The notes below the pieces were generated by a model. It was given only the letters and a program-made list of their open reading frames with translations. It was not told the DNA's origin and did not search any database. From NCBI GenBank assembly GCA_027364815.1, contig DAHXOQ010000007.1, forward strand, positions 8,177-31,694: a DNA stretch of 23,518 nucleotides. Reading direction: 5' to 3'. Both the position numbers and the translations under genes were made by a program. The DNA comes from Acidobacteriaceae bacterium (GTDB lineage Bacteria > Acidobacteriota > Terriglobia > Terriglobales > Acidobacteriaceae). The first letter of the stretch is position 1. Each line of letters begins with the position of its first letter. This document shows positions 1-8,323 of the stretch, piece by piece.

Positions 1-690
1 GCTGAGTTACTCATCCGTACGCTCCAGTCGAAGAGCAGTACGAAGTTTGTTGCGGTGCGCTTCGGCAATGTTCTCGGAAGCAATGGAAGTGTTGTTCCAA
101 TCTTTAAAGAGCAGATTGCCGCAGGTGGCCCGGTGACAGTCACGCATCCGGAAATGCGCCGCTATTTCATGACTATTCCTGAGGCCTCCCAACTGGTTTT
201 GCAAGCTTTTTCGATTGGTAAGGGTGGAGAGGTATTCGTGCTCGAAATGGGCGAGCCTGTCAGGATTGCAGAGTTGGCCGAGAATCTGATTCTGCTATCG
301 GGGCTACAGCCCGGACAGGACATCGATATTCAATATACCGGCCTTCGACCTGGGGAAAAAATGTTTGAAGAATTAAATCTGCAGGATGAACAATTAATTC
401 CTACGTCGCACGCAAAGATCAGAAGCTATGTTGGCTATCACCACTGGGATATAAGACAAATCACCACATTTTTGTTTCGCCTGCAGCAAATTACTGAAAA
501 GCAGGATATCGCCAACCTCGTGCTGCTGCTCAAAGAATTGGTTCCCGACTATAATCCCGGGGCTGAGCTTTTGAAAACTGCATTCTCTGCCAAGCCAAAT
601 TATGCGCAACCAGCCAGGGTCCAGGTTCCCGGCGCCCAGGAAGAAAGTTTTCCAATGTTCAATTTTGCACATGCGATTCGGACGATTTAA
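1..690 (+). CDS. CapD/FlaA1-family nucleoside-diphosphate-sugar 4,6-dehydratase, 3' end only
   Basis: The reading frame is open from base 1 and ends at TAA 688-690, so only the last 229 residues are in the window. What remains is the C-terminal half of the catalytic SDR domain of the polysaccharide biosynthesis protein CapD family: VRFGNVLGSNGSVVP (residues about 19-33 of the fragment), then the block around RRYFMTIPEA, and a GLRPGEKMFEEL block. These are family signatures of UDP-GlcNAc 4,6-dehydratases such as FlaA1, PglF and WbpM. Full-length membrane forms have about 600 residues with N-terminal helices, but that part lies upstream, so short and long forms cannot be told apart. The expected reaction is dehydration of UDP-GlcNAc to a 4-keto-6-deoxy sugar in the cytoplasm. 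The tail of about 90 residues after the catalytic core is hydrophilic. A 137-nt gap separates it from the kinase gene. The family call is firm; the exact substrate is inferred. Confidence 0.9.
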   Translation, partial: AELLIRTLQSKSSTKFVAVRFGNVLGSNGSVVPIFKEQIAAGGPVTVTHPEMRRYFMTIPEASQLVLQAFSIGKGGEVFVLEMGEPVRIAELAENLILLSGLQPGQDIDIQYTGLRPGEKMFEELNLQDEQLIPTSHAKIRSYVGYHHWDIRQITTFLFRLQQITEKQDIANLVLLLKELVPDYNPGAELLKTAFSAKPNYAQPARVQVPGAQEESFPMFNFAHAIRTI

Positions 691-815
691 GGGCCTCAAA
701 CCAGTGTTGTGAATGAACGGATAGAGCAAGTGAGATTGTGTCGGAAGGGGCTGCGCTCCCAGCCAGCTTTAACTCGATCACGCAGTCGCACTGTACAAAT
801 AATTTGCAATACATT

Positions 816-830
816 GAAGGATAAAAATTG
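816..830 (+). promoter_or_regulatory. Shine-Dalgarno plus TTG start of the kinase gene
   Basis: GAAGGA at 816-821 is followed after six bases by TTG at 828-830. No ATG or GTG in this frame is better placed, so the non-ATG start is supported by spacing. Confidence 0.6.
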
Positions 831-3209
831 AGCAACTTCGAAGTTTCCAATCAGGGAGATCAAACGCCGACGGGCTCCGGGGGAGTTCTGTTTCACCATA
901 CGTCAGCCACTGCAACAGGGCTGCACAATCTCCTTCGCGTCTTGACGAGGCGCTACTTATGGCTAATCGGAGCTATTGTGACCTTTATGGTGATGGCCAC
1001 TATTATCACGCTACTGATGAAGCCTACCTACAATGCAACTGCAATGATCGAGTTGAATAAGGGCGGCAGCGGTTCACTGGATATGGGCCTCGGCGAAACA
1101 TTGCCTTTGCAGTTAACTTCGGACGGGGAAGGCCTTCAGACAGATCTCCAGACAGAGACCACTATTCTCCAGAGTGACTCTCTCGCACTGGCGGTCATTC
1201 AGCGGCTAGGGCTGGCCTCCCAGCCACCATTTGCCGCCGAAGAGCGCAACACGGACAACAACCCGGAGGTGGGATTGCCGCTCGAGGATGCACCTGTGAC
1301 GCGGACGCGGTTATTGAGGACTTTCAAATCTCATTTGAAGGTGCAGCCAGTGCGTGGCACCCGGTTGATTCTAGTCACATTTGAAAGTCACAATGCGAAA
1401 CAAGCAGCGCAAATAGCGAATGCATTGATCGAAAGCTACAAGAGCCAGTACCTTCAGTCGCATTACGAGGCGACGAGCGAGGCTTCGGACTGGTTGACAA
1501 AGCAGTTGTCGGATCTCAAAGCCAACGTCGAGGATTCGGAGAAGAAGCTTACCGATTTTGAAAAAGAGTCTGGAATACTTAGCCTGGACATGATGACACC
1601 GGTTGGGTCCGGGGACGGATCTGCCAGCGGCGGCGGAATACATAGCGTCGTCATCCAAAAGCTCGACGCCCTGAACGCCGAACTGACCATTGCTGAAGCA
1701 AATCGCATTGAGAAAGAGGCAATCTACCACCTGGCTCAGACAGGTAATCAGGATGTGGTTGTTGGCCTCGGTGAAGATCCCATGGCACTGCAAAGCAAAT
1801 CGATGGTGCTTACACAGGGTGGAGGAATATCGAATCTTCAACTGCTACGGCAGCAGAGAAACCAATTGAATATCAATCTTGCTGACGTGTCGACATCGTA
1901 CGGGGCGAATAACCGGCATTTGAAGGAAGTACAAACCCAGATAGCCGCTCTGGATGATCAAATCCATCAGGAATTGCAAGTGATAACCAAGCGCGCGCAA
2001 GCCGACTTCCAGTTGGCGAAGCAGACTGAAGATGAGATTCGCCGCCGGTTCGACGAGCAGCAGGTAGCGGCGAGCAAGCTCAATGAGAAGGCCGTTCAGT
2101 TTGCGGTCTTGAGTCAGGAAGCCTACTCGCGCAAGAAACTGTATGAGGATCTCTACACCAAGCTGCAGGAAGCCAACGTCTCCGCAGGCATCAAAGCTAC
2201 AAATATCACCATCGTAGATCCCGCCCGCTCGCAATCCGTTCCTATCCGTCCAAAACTTGGACTCAACCTGGCGCTGGGCATGCTGTTTGGGATTGTCGTT
2301 GGGCTCGCAGCAGCTTATACATTGGATAGTTTTGATCGCACGCTAAGAGGCCCTCTGGAGGTAGAAGAGATTACTGGAATTCCAGTGATCGGCGTGATTC
2401 CGAGTTTCGAGGAGTCAGAAAAGGCCTATGGGTTGCTACGACGCAAGAAAAGAAACAAGGTAAGTACGGAGAATCCTCATCCTCGGGATCCCGTCTGGAT
2501 ACTGGCTCACCCCGAATCTGCCGCTGCGGAGGCATTCCGTGCACTCCGAACTACCATTATGCTTTCCCGCACCGATGGGGGACCGAAAGTCATCCTGGTC
2601 ACCAGTTGCATTCCCAATGAAGGCAAAACGACGGTAACGACGAATCTGGCTGTTGCCTTCGCGCAGCACGGCAAGAAGGTGATCATCGTCGAAGCCGATA
2701 TGCGCCGCCCGAGGATGAAGCACACTTTAGATGTTGCCAACAAATTAGGACTCAGCAATGTACTGGCCGGCACACAGACTTGCAATGATGCAATTCTTCG
2801 CGGAGTGCAGGTTCCTACTCTGGATGTCCTGCCGGCTGGGCCGCGTCCGCCCATGCCCTCAGAGATGTTGGGCTCGACGGCATTTGACGAACTGATGCAG
2901 CAACTCCGTTCATGCTATGACATTATCCTCATCGACAGCCCGCCAGCGCTGCTGGTCACCGACGCTGTTTCTATCTCGTTGAAGTCAGACGCTACCGTTT
3001 GGGTTGCTCAGGCAGGAGTTGTAACCCGGCCTCAAATTTCCCGCGCCGCTAATCTCATAGTGCGCAATGGAATGCCGGTGATTGGCTTCATTTTGAATCG
3101 AATGACCAGAAGTGTGGCCGGGTACGGGTACGGGTATGGGTATGGGTATGGGTACAAGTATGACAACTATAGTTCCTACAATGAGGAGATGGATTCCAAT
3201 GAGACATAA
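828..3209 (+). CDS. Wzc-like polysaccharide co-polymerase / BY-type tyrosine autokinase
   Basis: This 793-residue inner-membrane protein should control chain length and export of the polysaccharide through cycles of autophosphorylation. The Wzz domain starts with a transmembrane helix at about residues 43-63. A long periplasmic helical region follows, then a PIRP motif just before the second helix at about 477-499. The cytoplasmic kinase domain carries Walker A PNEGKTT (596-602, Lys600), Walker A' VEADMRRP (621-628) and Walker B ILIDSPP (700-706). The C-terminus is a tyrosine cluster with nine Tyr between residues 766 and 784, including six consecutive Gly-Tyr pairs. Such clusters are the autophosphorylation sites of BY-kinases. 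I chose the TTG start at 828 because GAAGGA at 816-821 sits six bases upstream. The gene overlaps the exporter gene downstream by 11 bases, so the pair is probably translationally coupled. No low-molecular-weight phosphatase partner is visible in the window. Confidence 0.95.
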   Translation: MSNFEVSNQGDQTPTGSGGVLFHHTSATATGLHNLLRVLTRRYLWLIGAIVTFMVMATIITLLMKPTYNATAMIELNKGGSGSLDMGLGETLPLQLTSDGEGLQTDLQTETTILQSDSLALAVIQRLGLASQPPFAAEERNTDNNPEVGLPLEDAPVTRTRLLRTFKSHLKVQPVRGTRLILVTFESHNAKQAAQIANALIESYKSQYLQSHYEATSEASDWLTKQLSDLKANVEDSEKKLTDFEKESGILSLDMMTPVGSGDGSASGGGIHSVVIQKLDALNAELTIAEANRIEKEAIYHLAQTGNQDVVVGLGEDPMALQSKSMVLTQGGGISNLQLLRQQRNQLNINLADVSTSYGANNRHLKEVQTQIAALDDQIHQELQVITKRAQADFQLAKQTEDEIRRRFDEQQVAASKLNEKAVQFAVLSQEAYSRKKLYEDLYTKLQEANVSAGIKATNITIVDPARSQSVPIRPKLGLNLALGMLFGIVVGLAAAYTLDSFDRTLRGPLEVEEITGIPVIGVIPSFEESEKAYGLLRRKKRNKVSTENPHPRDPVWILAHPESAAAEAFRALRTTIMLSRTDGGPKVILVTSCIPNEGKTTVTTNLAVAFAQHGKKVIIVEADMRRPRMKHTLDVANKLGLSNVLAGTQTCNDAILRGVQVPTLDVLPAGPRPPMPSEMLGSTAFDELMQQLRSCYDIILIDSPPALLVTDAVSISLKSDATVWVAQAGVVTRPQISRAANLIVRNGMPVIGFILNRMTRSVAGYGYGYGYGYGYKYDNYSSYNEEMDSNET
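3120..3155 (+). repeat. Hexanucleotide tandem repeat (GGGTAY x6) inside the kinase gene
   Basis: Six head-to-tail copies of GGGTAC or GGGTAT encode Gly-Tyr x6, residues 765-776 of the kinase. A degenerate seventh unit, AAGTAT (Lys-Tyr), follows at 3156-3161. The unit length is a multiple of three, so gain or loss of copies would change the number of phosphorylatable tyrosines without breaking the frame. Confidence 0.95.
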
Positions 3210-4215
3210 AGTTCTTCGTGGACTGCTCATTGTAGCCGCGCTTCTTCTTTGCCTGCAAGAAGTGGGCGTGACCCAGATCGGCATGCAGCAAACGACAGCT
3301 TCTCAGAGCGGCGCGCCTACCAACCGAAACCGGCCCGATGCCGCTGCTCCAATGCGCAATGCCGGCTTGGTTGTTGTGCCGCCAGATTTTTCAATGTTGA
3401 AGCTGGCCCCCGGATTTCTCTTGAGCTTGAATGTTCTCGACGATCCTGACTTTGCGGGGGCATTTCGCATCGACGAACAAGGCAATATCGCGGTGCCTGT
3501 TCTAGGAACACTGCACGTTGCAGGAGAAACTATCTCTGCAGCAAGAACTCAAATCAGAAGAAAGCTATTGGACGACAGAATTCTAATTGACCCACAGGTT
3601 GACCTGTCGATTCAGGAGTATTCCGCGCCTCAAGTCACGATCATCGGCGAAGTGGCCAGCCCCGGCAAGTATCCACTGCTGGTTCCGCACACGCTTGTGG
3701 ATGTATTGGCGCTTGCCGGAGGTACTACGATTACGGCCGGTAACGAAGTTCTGATTACGCACACCAATGCCGGGGCCGACCCAGTTCTCGTGCACTATTC
3801 GAGGGCAACGAACCCCGATGCGGTTCGAGATACAATCGTGCAGCCGGGAGACACGGTGCAGGTCAAACGGGCAGGCATCGTTTATGTGCTCGGCGCCGTG
3901 AATAGGCCGGGCGGGTTTGTGATGCAGGAAGAGGGAAGCCTGAATGTTTTGCAGGCCATCTCGCTGGCCAGTGGGACTTCCATTACGGCGTCGACGCGCA
4001 CCATCTTTCTCCTGCGCCGCAATGCTGATGGCACATTGGTATATATGGCATTGCCCTACAAAAAAATCGTTCGCGGCAAGAATACTGATACGCAACTGCA
4101 CGCCACTGATGTGTTGTATGTACCGTCGAGCACCTTCAAAGCGATTCTTACGAATAGCCAGACGATCCTGTCCTCAGCGGCATCAGCCACCATTTATGCG
4201 GCTGCGGTTCACTAA
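3199..4215 (+). CDS. Wza-like outer-membrane polysaccharide export protein (Poly_export/SLBB)
   Basis: This 338-residue periplasmic/outer-membrane protein is expected to form the export channel that works with the Wzc-like kinase just upstream. The N-terminus has a basic n-region and hydrophobic core (residues about 2-20) typical of a signal peptide. Cys18 is preceded by LLL rather than a canonical lipobox, so lipidation is doubtful. A Poly_export domain runs from about 63 to 147 (core LKLAPGFLLSLNVLDDPDF, then GNIAVPVLG). Two SLBB-type units follow from about 144 (VTIIGEVASPGKYPL) and about 235 (IVYVLGAVNRPGGF). The C-terminal stretch could be a short helix. I place the start at ATG 3199, with GAGGAG at 3183-3188 ten bases upstream. 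The in-frame ATG at 3112 would merely translate the kinase's Gly-Tyr repeat in another frame. Start and kinase stop overlap by 11 bases. Confidence 0.92.
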   Translation: MRHKVLRGLLIVAALLLCLQEVGVTQIGMQQTTASQSGAPTNRNRPDAAAPMRNAGLVVVPPDFSMLKLAPGFLLSLNVLDDPDFAGAFRIDEQGNIAVPVLGTLHVAGETISAARTQIRRKLLDDRILIDPQVDLSIQEYSAPQVTIIGEVASPGKYPLLVPHTLVDVLALAGGTTITAGNEVLITHTNAGADPVLVHYSRATNPDAVRDTIVQPGDTVQVKRAGIVYVLGAVNRPGGFVMQEEGSLNVLQAISLASGTSITASTRTIFLLRRNADGTLVYMALPYKKIVRGKNTDTQLHATDVLYVPSSTFKAILTNSQTILSSAASATIYAAAVH

Positions 4216-4268
4216 TTGACATGGTCATTGAAAGGCCTGCATCCAACAGGTGCTTTTGAGATACGAAC

Positions 4269-4492
4269 ATGGCGCTTCAATCGAAATATCTGACACGCTT
4301 AAAATCTTTTCGCAGAACAATCACGTTAGTATCCGCCAATCTCTGTGCTGTCGTTGCCGTTTGTCATGGCTCGAGCCGCGCATAACGATGCAAGCGCCTA
4401 TTGGGCGCCGTGAACTACGAATTCAGGCTTCGGTAGGGATGACATTCAACGCATACATACAGCATTTCACCGGAGCAGAGGCGAATGTATGA
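4269..4492 (+). pseudogene. Probable remnant of a small secreted or outer-membrane protein gene
   Basis: The 273 bases between the exporter and the methyltransferase gene contain two short pieces in different frames. ATG 4269 to TAA 4385 encodes 38 residues that look like a signal peptide: basic LKSFRR, then hydrophobic TITLVSANLCAVVAV. From about 4388, in another frame, MQAPIGRRELRIQASVGMTF and the residues after it run to TGA 4490-4492, with the alternating pattern of a beta strand. That TGA overlaps the next ATG as ATGA, the usual arrangement of coupled genes in an operon. The simplest reading is an outer-membrane-type protein gene that lost its middle and frame, but I cannot identify the family. 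It could also be chance ORFs in an intergenic stretch. Confidence 0.3.
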
Positions 4493-5241
4493 ACTTTTCT
4501 GGCATTTCAGATAAATCTACAATGGGGAAACTATTTCGATTTCCTCTGAGGTTTATTCCATCCAGCACCCGGGTTCCCATCCTGCAGGGGCCTCTCCAAG
4601 GTAAACGTTGGATCGTTGGATCAGGCACACACGGATGTTGGATTGGAAGCTATGAGCACGCTAAACAAAGATTATTTGCCGCTCAACTCAAACGCGGGTA
4701 TACGGTTTATGATCTCGGTGCAAATGTCGGCTTCTACTCGCTTTTGGCAAGTGTTCTCGTCGGCTCCGAGGGTCATGTGTATAGCTTCGAGCCTGTCGAG
4801 AGGAATCTGCGGTTCCTGAGATCACACTTGAAACTAAACTGCGTGACTAATTGCTCGGTTTTGGACGTAGCCGTCGGAAATTCTGAAAGAATGGCGGCTT
4901 TCGATCCAGGGCCGAATTATTCCAGCGGTCATTTGACCGATGCACCACACGGTGCGACGAGTGTTCGTGTCGTGACGCTCGACGGCTTGGTCGCTGCCGG
5001 GAGGTTGCAGCCACCCCACCTGATCAAATGCGATATTGAGGGGGCAGAATATGACGCTTTGTGCGGCGCTCGTAACATTCTTGCAGAGCACGCTCCGGTG
5101 ATCTTTCTTGCTACTCATGGACATCAAGTGCATCAGCAGTGTTGCAAACTGTTGGCAGATTATCACTATCAGTTGACATCCCTTGATGCGCTCCCACTCA
5201 ATCAGACTCGTGAAGTGCTGGCAATCCGGCACGATGCATAG
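4489..5241 (+). CDS. FkbM-family SAM-dependent methyltransferase
   Basis: This 250-residue cytoplasmic enzyme probably O-methylates a sugar of the repeat unit. Motif I is VYDLGANVGFYS (residues 73-84), the SAM-binding loop. It is followed by the acidic pair in FEPVERNL (residues 100-107), and the FkbM C-terminal signature CDIEGAEYDA lies at 181-190. Length is normal for the family. AGAGG at 4477-4481 lies seven bases before ATG 4489. The start overlaps the stop of the small remnant ORF upstream (ATGA). The gene sits between the exporter and flippase genes, so polysaccharide modification is the likely role; the target sugar cannot be read from sequence. Confidence 0.88.
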   Translation: MNFSGISDKSTMGKLFRFPLRFIPSSTRVPILQGPLQGKRWIVGSGTHGCWIGSYEHAKQRLFAAQLKRGYTVYDLGANVGFYSLLASVLVGSEGHVYSFEPVERNLRFLRSHLKLNCVTNCSVLDVAVGNSERMAAFDPGPNYSSGHLTDAPHGATSVRVVTLDGLVAAGRLQPPHLIKCDIEGAEYDALCGARNILAEHAPVIFLATHGHQVHQQCCKLLADYHYQLTSLDALPLNQTREVLAIRHDA

Positions 5242-5327
5242 CTCGGCACGCTTCCTCCCGGCATTCCTCTTTTATGAGAACAGTGCAGAGTTTCAAAAAT
5301 ACGCGCTAATCTTTCCGTTCCAGCCAA

Positions 5328-6878
5328 GTGTCTTTTGTCAATGGAGGAGTCACCATCAACCTGCTTCATAAATTATCGAAGAATATATTTGCGACTGCAT
5401 CCAATAAGGTCATTGTAGCGGTGTCTAATTTATTGCTTGTCCCGTTATTCCTGCATTATTGGTCGCCTGCTCGATATGGAGAGTGGCTGGTTATTTCTTC
5501 TTTGGCCGCGTACATTAGCAGTGCCGATTTTGGAATGACCAGCGCCGCCATTAACGAACTTACGCTAAGGTATTGCAGAAAGGATTTTGATCGCTTTGTG
5601 CAGTTGCAGCACACCGCTCTGACAGTGTACTTCTGCTTCGCGGGAATAGTAACGCTCCTCGGGTTTGCTCTGTTTACGCGACTCCCCTTGAGCTGGGTGG
5701 GAATTCACAACGGTTCCCGCGAAGTAGGAATTGCAGCGGCATTACTCGTTGCTCAGGTCGCTTCATATTTCCCCTGGAGTATTGCTTCCAGCTTTTACAG
5801 AACCATCGGCGACTTTCATAAATCGCAGTGGTTGGGCAATCTCATCCAACTCATGAAAGTTGCTGTTACAGCCGCAGCACTGGCTACTGGAGCTGGTTTT
5901 GCGCGACTTGCCGCTCTGCAACTTGGCGTCATGCTCGCCATGATATCGCTTGTGGCCGTAATGATTAACGTGCATTATCCTGACCTGGCCTTGGGATTCC
6001 ACCATACATCTCTAAAGGAAATTGGGCCGCTCGTACGGAAGGGTTCTTCCTTCATGCTTATGACGATTGGAAATACAATATCGATGCAGGGGCCGATTCT
6101 GGTAATTTCTCTATCCCTCGGACCGGTCGCCGTCGCCGCTTATTCAGTTGTCAGGACTATTGCGAATTCGGTTAGACAGATCAACGGTGTATTCGCCACT
6201 GCTGCATGGCCGGAGCTGACTGTTGCACAGGTCTCAGGAAATCTGGACCTGGCGCGAAGAATCCACCGTAGCCTCGTGATCGCAACCACGACCCTGGCCG
6301 CCGCCGCCGGGGCCTCCCTGTGGTTTGTCGGACCGCAGATCATCAACGCCTGGACTCACGCGCTTCTTCCGGATACTACCCTGCTAATTCGATGGTTTGC
6401 CGTCCAGGTGGTACTGCAAGCTCCATGGATTGCAAGTAGCTGTGTCAGCGAATCGACTAACAGAAACCGGTTCCTCTCGCTTTTGTATGCAGGTTCGGCG
6501 GTCGCCAGCGTCGTAATTTCGGCCTTCACTATCCGCTATTTTGGCGTGGTGGCGGTTCCAGCTGCAATCGTGGTTGCGGAAATATGCATTTGCTCTCATT
6601 TCGTCATCAAAGATAGTTGCATGCTGCTCAAAGAGGATTACAGTGCCTTCGCTGTTCACCTGTGGACGAGAGTCTTCCTCCTCATTGCCGTTGCATCTTT
6701 GACGGCCTGGTTATTCTTCCTGGTGCCAATTGAGCATGTGATCCCTCGTTTCATGGTCGTATCAAGTGGCACAACCATTGTTGTATGCGTAACAGCGTGG
6801 TTCTACTGGCTTAGTAGCTCCGAAAAGAAGAGGCTTAGTAGCACTCTGTCGAGCTTCGCCGAAAGAGTCGCTACATAA
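5328..6878 (+). CDS. Wzx-like oligosaccharide flippase (polytopic membrane protein)
   Basis: This roughly 510-residue protein is hydrophobic throughout, with about 12-14 predicted membrane segments. It has the layout of the Wzx/PST branch of the MVF (MOP) superfamily, including an early LLVPLFLHYWSPARYGEW block and FGMTSAAINEL, the 'FG' region common near the end of helix 2 in flippases. It should translocate the lipid-linked repeat unit across the inner membrane. The start is uncertain. GTG 5328 opens the longest frame but has no Shine-Dalgarno sequence, whereas a strong GGAGGAG at 5343-5349 precedes ATC 5355 and CTG 5361 in the same frame. The stop is TAA 6876-6878. It lies 86 bases after the methyltransferase gene and 198 bases before the next glycosyltransferase gene. 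Confidence 0.87.
   Translation: MSFVNGGVTINLLHKLSKNIFATASNKVIVAVSNLLLVPLFLHYWSPARYGEWLVISSLAAYISSADFGMTSAAINELTLRYCRKDFDRFVQLQHTALTVYFCFAGIVTLLGFALFTRLPLSWVGIHNGSREVGIAAALLVAQVASYFPWSIASSFYRTIGDFHKSQWLGNLIQLMKVAVTAAALATGAGFARLAALQLGVMLAMISLVAVMINVHYPDLALGFHHTSLKEIGPLVRKGSSFMLMTIGNTISMQGPILVISLSLGPVAVAAYSVVRTIANSVRQINGVFATAAWPELTVAQVSGNLDLARRIHRSLVIATTTLAAAAGASLWFVGPQIINAWTHALLPDTTLLIRWFAVQVVLQAPWIASSCVSESTNRNRFLSLLYAGSAVASVVISAFTIRYFGVVAVPAAIVVAEICICSHFVIKDSCMLLKEDYSAFAVHLWTRVFLLIAVASLTAWLFFLVPIEHVIPRFMVVSSGTTIVVCVTAWFYWLSSSEKKRLSSTLSSFAERVAT
5343..5349 (+). promoter_or_regulatory. Strong Shine-Dalgarno inside the annotated 5' end of the flippase gene
   Basis: GGAGGAG lies 15 bases after the GTG at 5328 and five bases before ATC 5355, in the same frame, with CTG at 5361. 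It is the best ribosome site near this gene, so the true start may be a non-canonical codon downstream of the GTG. Confidence 0.4.
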
Positions 6879-7076
6879 AAATCTGTCATCGCATCCTTCA
6901 AGGCGCTGAATGGCCATGTGTATTGCAATTGTCCGGTATTGGACGAATGCCGTAACTGCATGTGCCGGTAATTTAGCTCCCATCGTTATGGCTGCCCTGG
7001 CCCCCGTTTTTCATCTTGAAAAAATATGAATTCATGAGGTCGTGCTAATAGCGCACCTTTTGGAGATTGAAAATCA

Positions 7077-8315
7077 ATGCCGGATAAAATGGGAGCAACG
7101 CCTCAATGGGTGGTGTCGCATTGCGGGGCGCGTGACCGGTATCAGTTGCCAATCGCATTGCATGAGGTTGGACAACTCTATCGCTTTGTCACCGACTTTT
7201 ATAGCCCCTTGGATTCTCCAATCCTGGGTAACCTTTTAAAACATGCTCCTCTGCGTCTCCGCTCCAAATTAATGCGGCGATACCGTGATGGACTACCTTC
7301 GAAATTCGCAAATGACCAGAAACTCACTGAAGCATTCAAGTGGATTCGTACCCCGGTTGCGCGGGATTTTGAGTTGGCGCGGATGGTGAGTGAACGGGCT
7401 GCACGCATCGCTTCAGACAGCGGATCGAGTCTGTTGATCACAAGCTACAACGGTTGGGCGGCTTTTCCACTTCTCTCAAAAAATACCAGGAAAGTACTGT
7501 TTCAAGTCCATCCTCATCCATGGTTCCTGCGCGATCTTTACCGCTCAATGGAACACGAAATGAATGATGGCGATGGCTTTCTTTGTGAAAGTGAAATGAT
7601 GGTCACAGACGAGCTGTTGAAACGCTGGGGGCAGGAATCACTCGATGCTGACATCGTGGTTGCTGCGTCCAGCTTTACTAGAAAGTCTCTCCTCCATGTA
7701 GGGGTAAGACCTGAAAGGATCCATGTCGTGCCTTACGGTGTTGATTCTCGCGTCTTCAGAAATGATGTTGCATTCCCAATTGGTAAGCCGAAAGTCCTAT
7801 TCGTTGGGCAGCACACTTCCCGTAAAGGATTCCGAAATCTGCTCGATGTGTGGGAACGATTGGATAATCATCATGCCGAACTCCATATTACCTCTGGTTC
7901 CTGTTCAAGTTTGCCAGAAACCCGCTCGGGTGGACCTGTCGTCTGGCACGAACGACTTGCGGTAACTGGGTTGGTCGAATTGATGAATCAATCCGATCTC
8001 CTGGTGCTTCCTTCTGTCGCCGAAGGGTTCGGCATGGTGCTCCTCGAAGCGCTTTCCTGCGGTACGCCAGTCCTTTGCAGCGACGCGACGGCTGGTCCCG
8101 ATTTATTGAAGGGTTGGGATGAGCGTTTCCTGTTTACTGCCGGCGATTGGGACGGCTTCGCCCTCCGATTGGATTACTGGCTAAACAATGTTGGTTGTCT
8201 AAGGAAGATGAGAAGCTCCGCAAGAAACCTCGCCGAAAACCAGACCTGGGAGAAGTTTCGATCAAACTTGCGAAGAGCATGCAATTCGAACGTTAATTCT
8301 GTGCACCAGTCGTAG
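7077..8315 (+). CDS. GT4-type glycosyltransferase (GT-B fold)
   Basis: This 412-residue cytoplasmic or membrane-associated enzyme should transfer a sugar from a nucleotide donor to the growing lipid-linked repeat unit. The C-terminal donor-binding half has VVPYGVD (217-223), VGQHTSRKG (243-251) and EGFGMVLLEALSCGTPV (316-332) with the paired glutamates Glu316 and Glu324 of the EX7E motif. The N-terminal half has an acceptor-side HPHPWF at 145-150. ATG 7077 has GGAG at 7062-7065, a somewhat long spacing of 11. It ends eight bases before the polymerase gene, with an AGGA ribosome site overlapping its stop, so the two are probably co-translated. Donor and acceptor cannot be assigned. Confidence 0.9.
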   Translation: MPDKMGATPQWVVSHCGARDRYQLPIALHEVGQLYRFVTDFYSPLDSPILGNLLKHAPLRLRSKLMRRYRDGLPSKFANDQKLTEAFKWIRTPVARDFELARMVSERAARIASDSGSSLLITSYNGWAAFPLLSKNTRKVLFQVHPHPWFLRDLYRSMEHEMNDGDGFLCESEMMVTDELLKRWGQESLDADIVVAASSFTRKSLLHVGVRPERIHVVPYGVDSRVFRNDVAFPIGKPKVLFVGQHTSRKGFRNLLDVWERLDNHHAELHITSGSCSSLPETRSGGPVVWHERLAVTGLVELMNQSDLLVLPSVAEGFGMVLLEALSCGTPVLCSDATAGPDLLKGWDERFLFTAGDWDGFALRLDYWLNNVGCLRKMRSSARNLAENQTWEKFRSNLRRACNSNVNSVHQS

Positions 8316-8323
8316 GAACACAT

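Noticed and set aside
749..764. Hairpin GGCTG/CAGCC after the CapD-like gene as a terminator
   Set aside because: The stem has only five pairs and no T-tract follows.
1371..1841. Long ORFs antisense to the kinase and other genes
   Set aside because: They lie wholly inside strongly supported genes on the other strand and show no domain or ribosome site.
3112..3198. In-frame ATG at 3112 as a longer start of the exporter gene
   Set aside because: It would translate the kinase's tandem repeat in another frame as Gly-Thr/Met-Gly repeats before the true signal peptide. ATG 3199 has its own ribosome site and starts a normal signal peptide.
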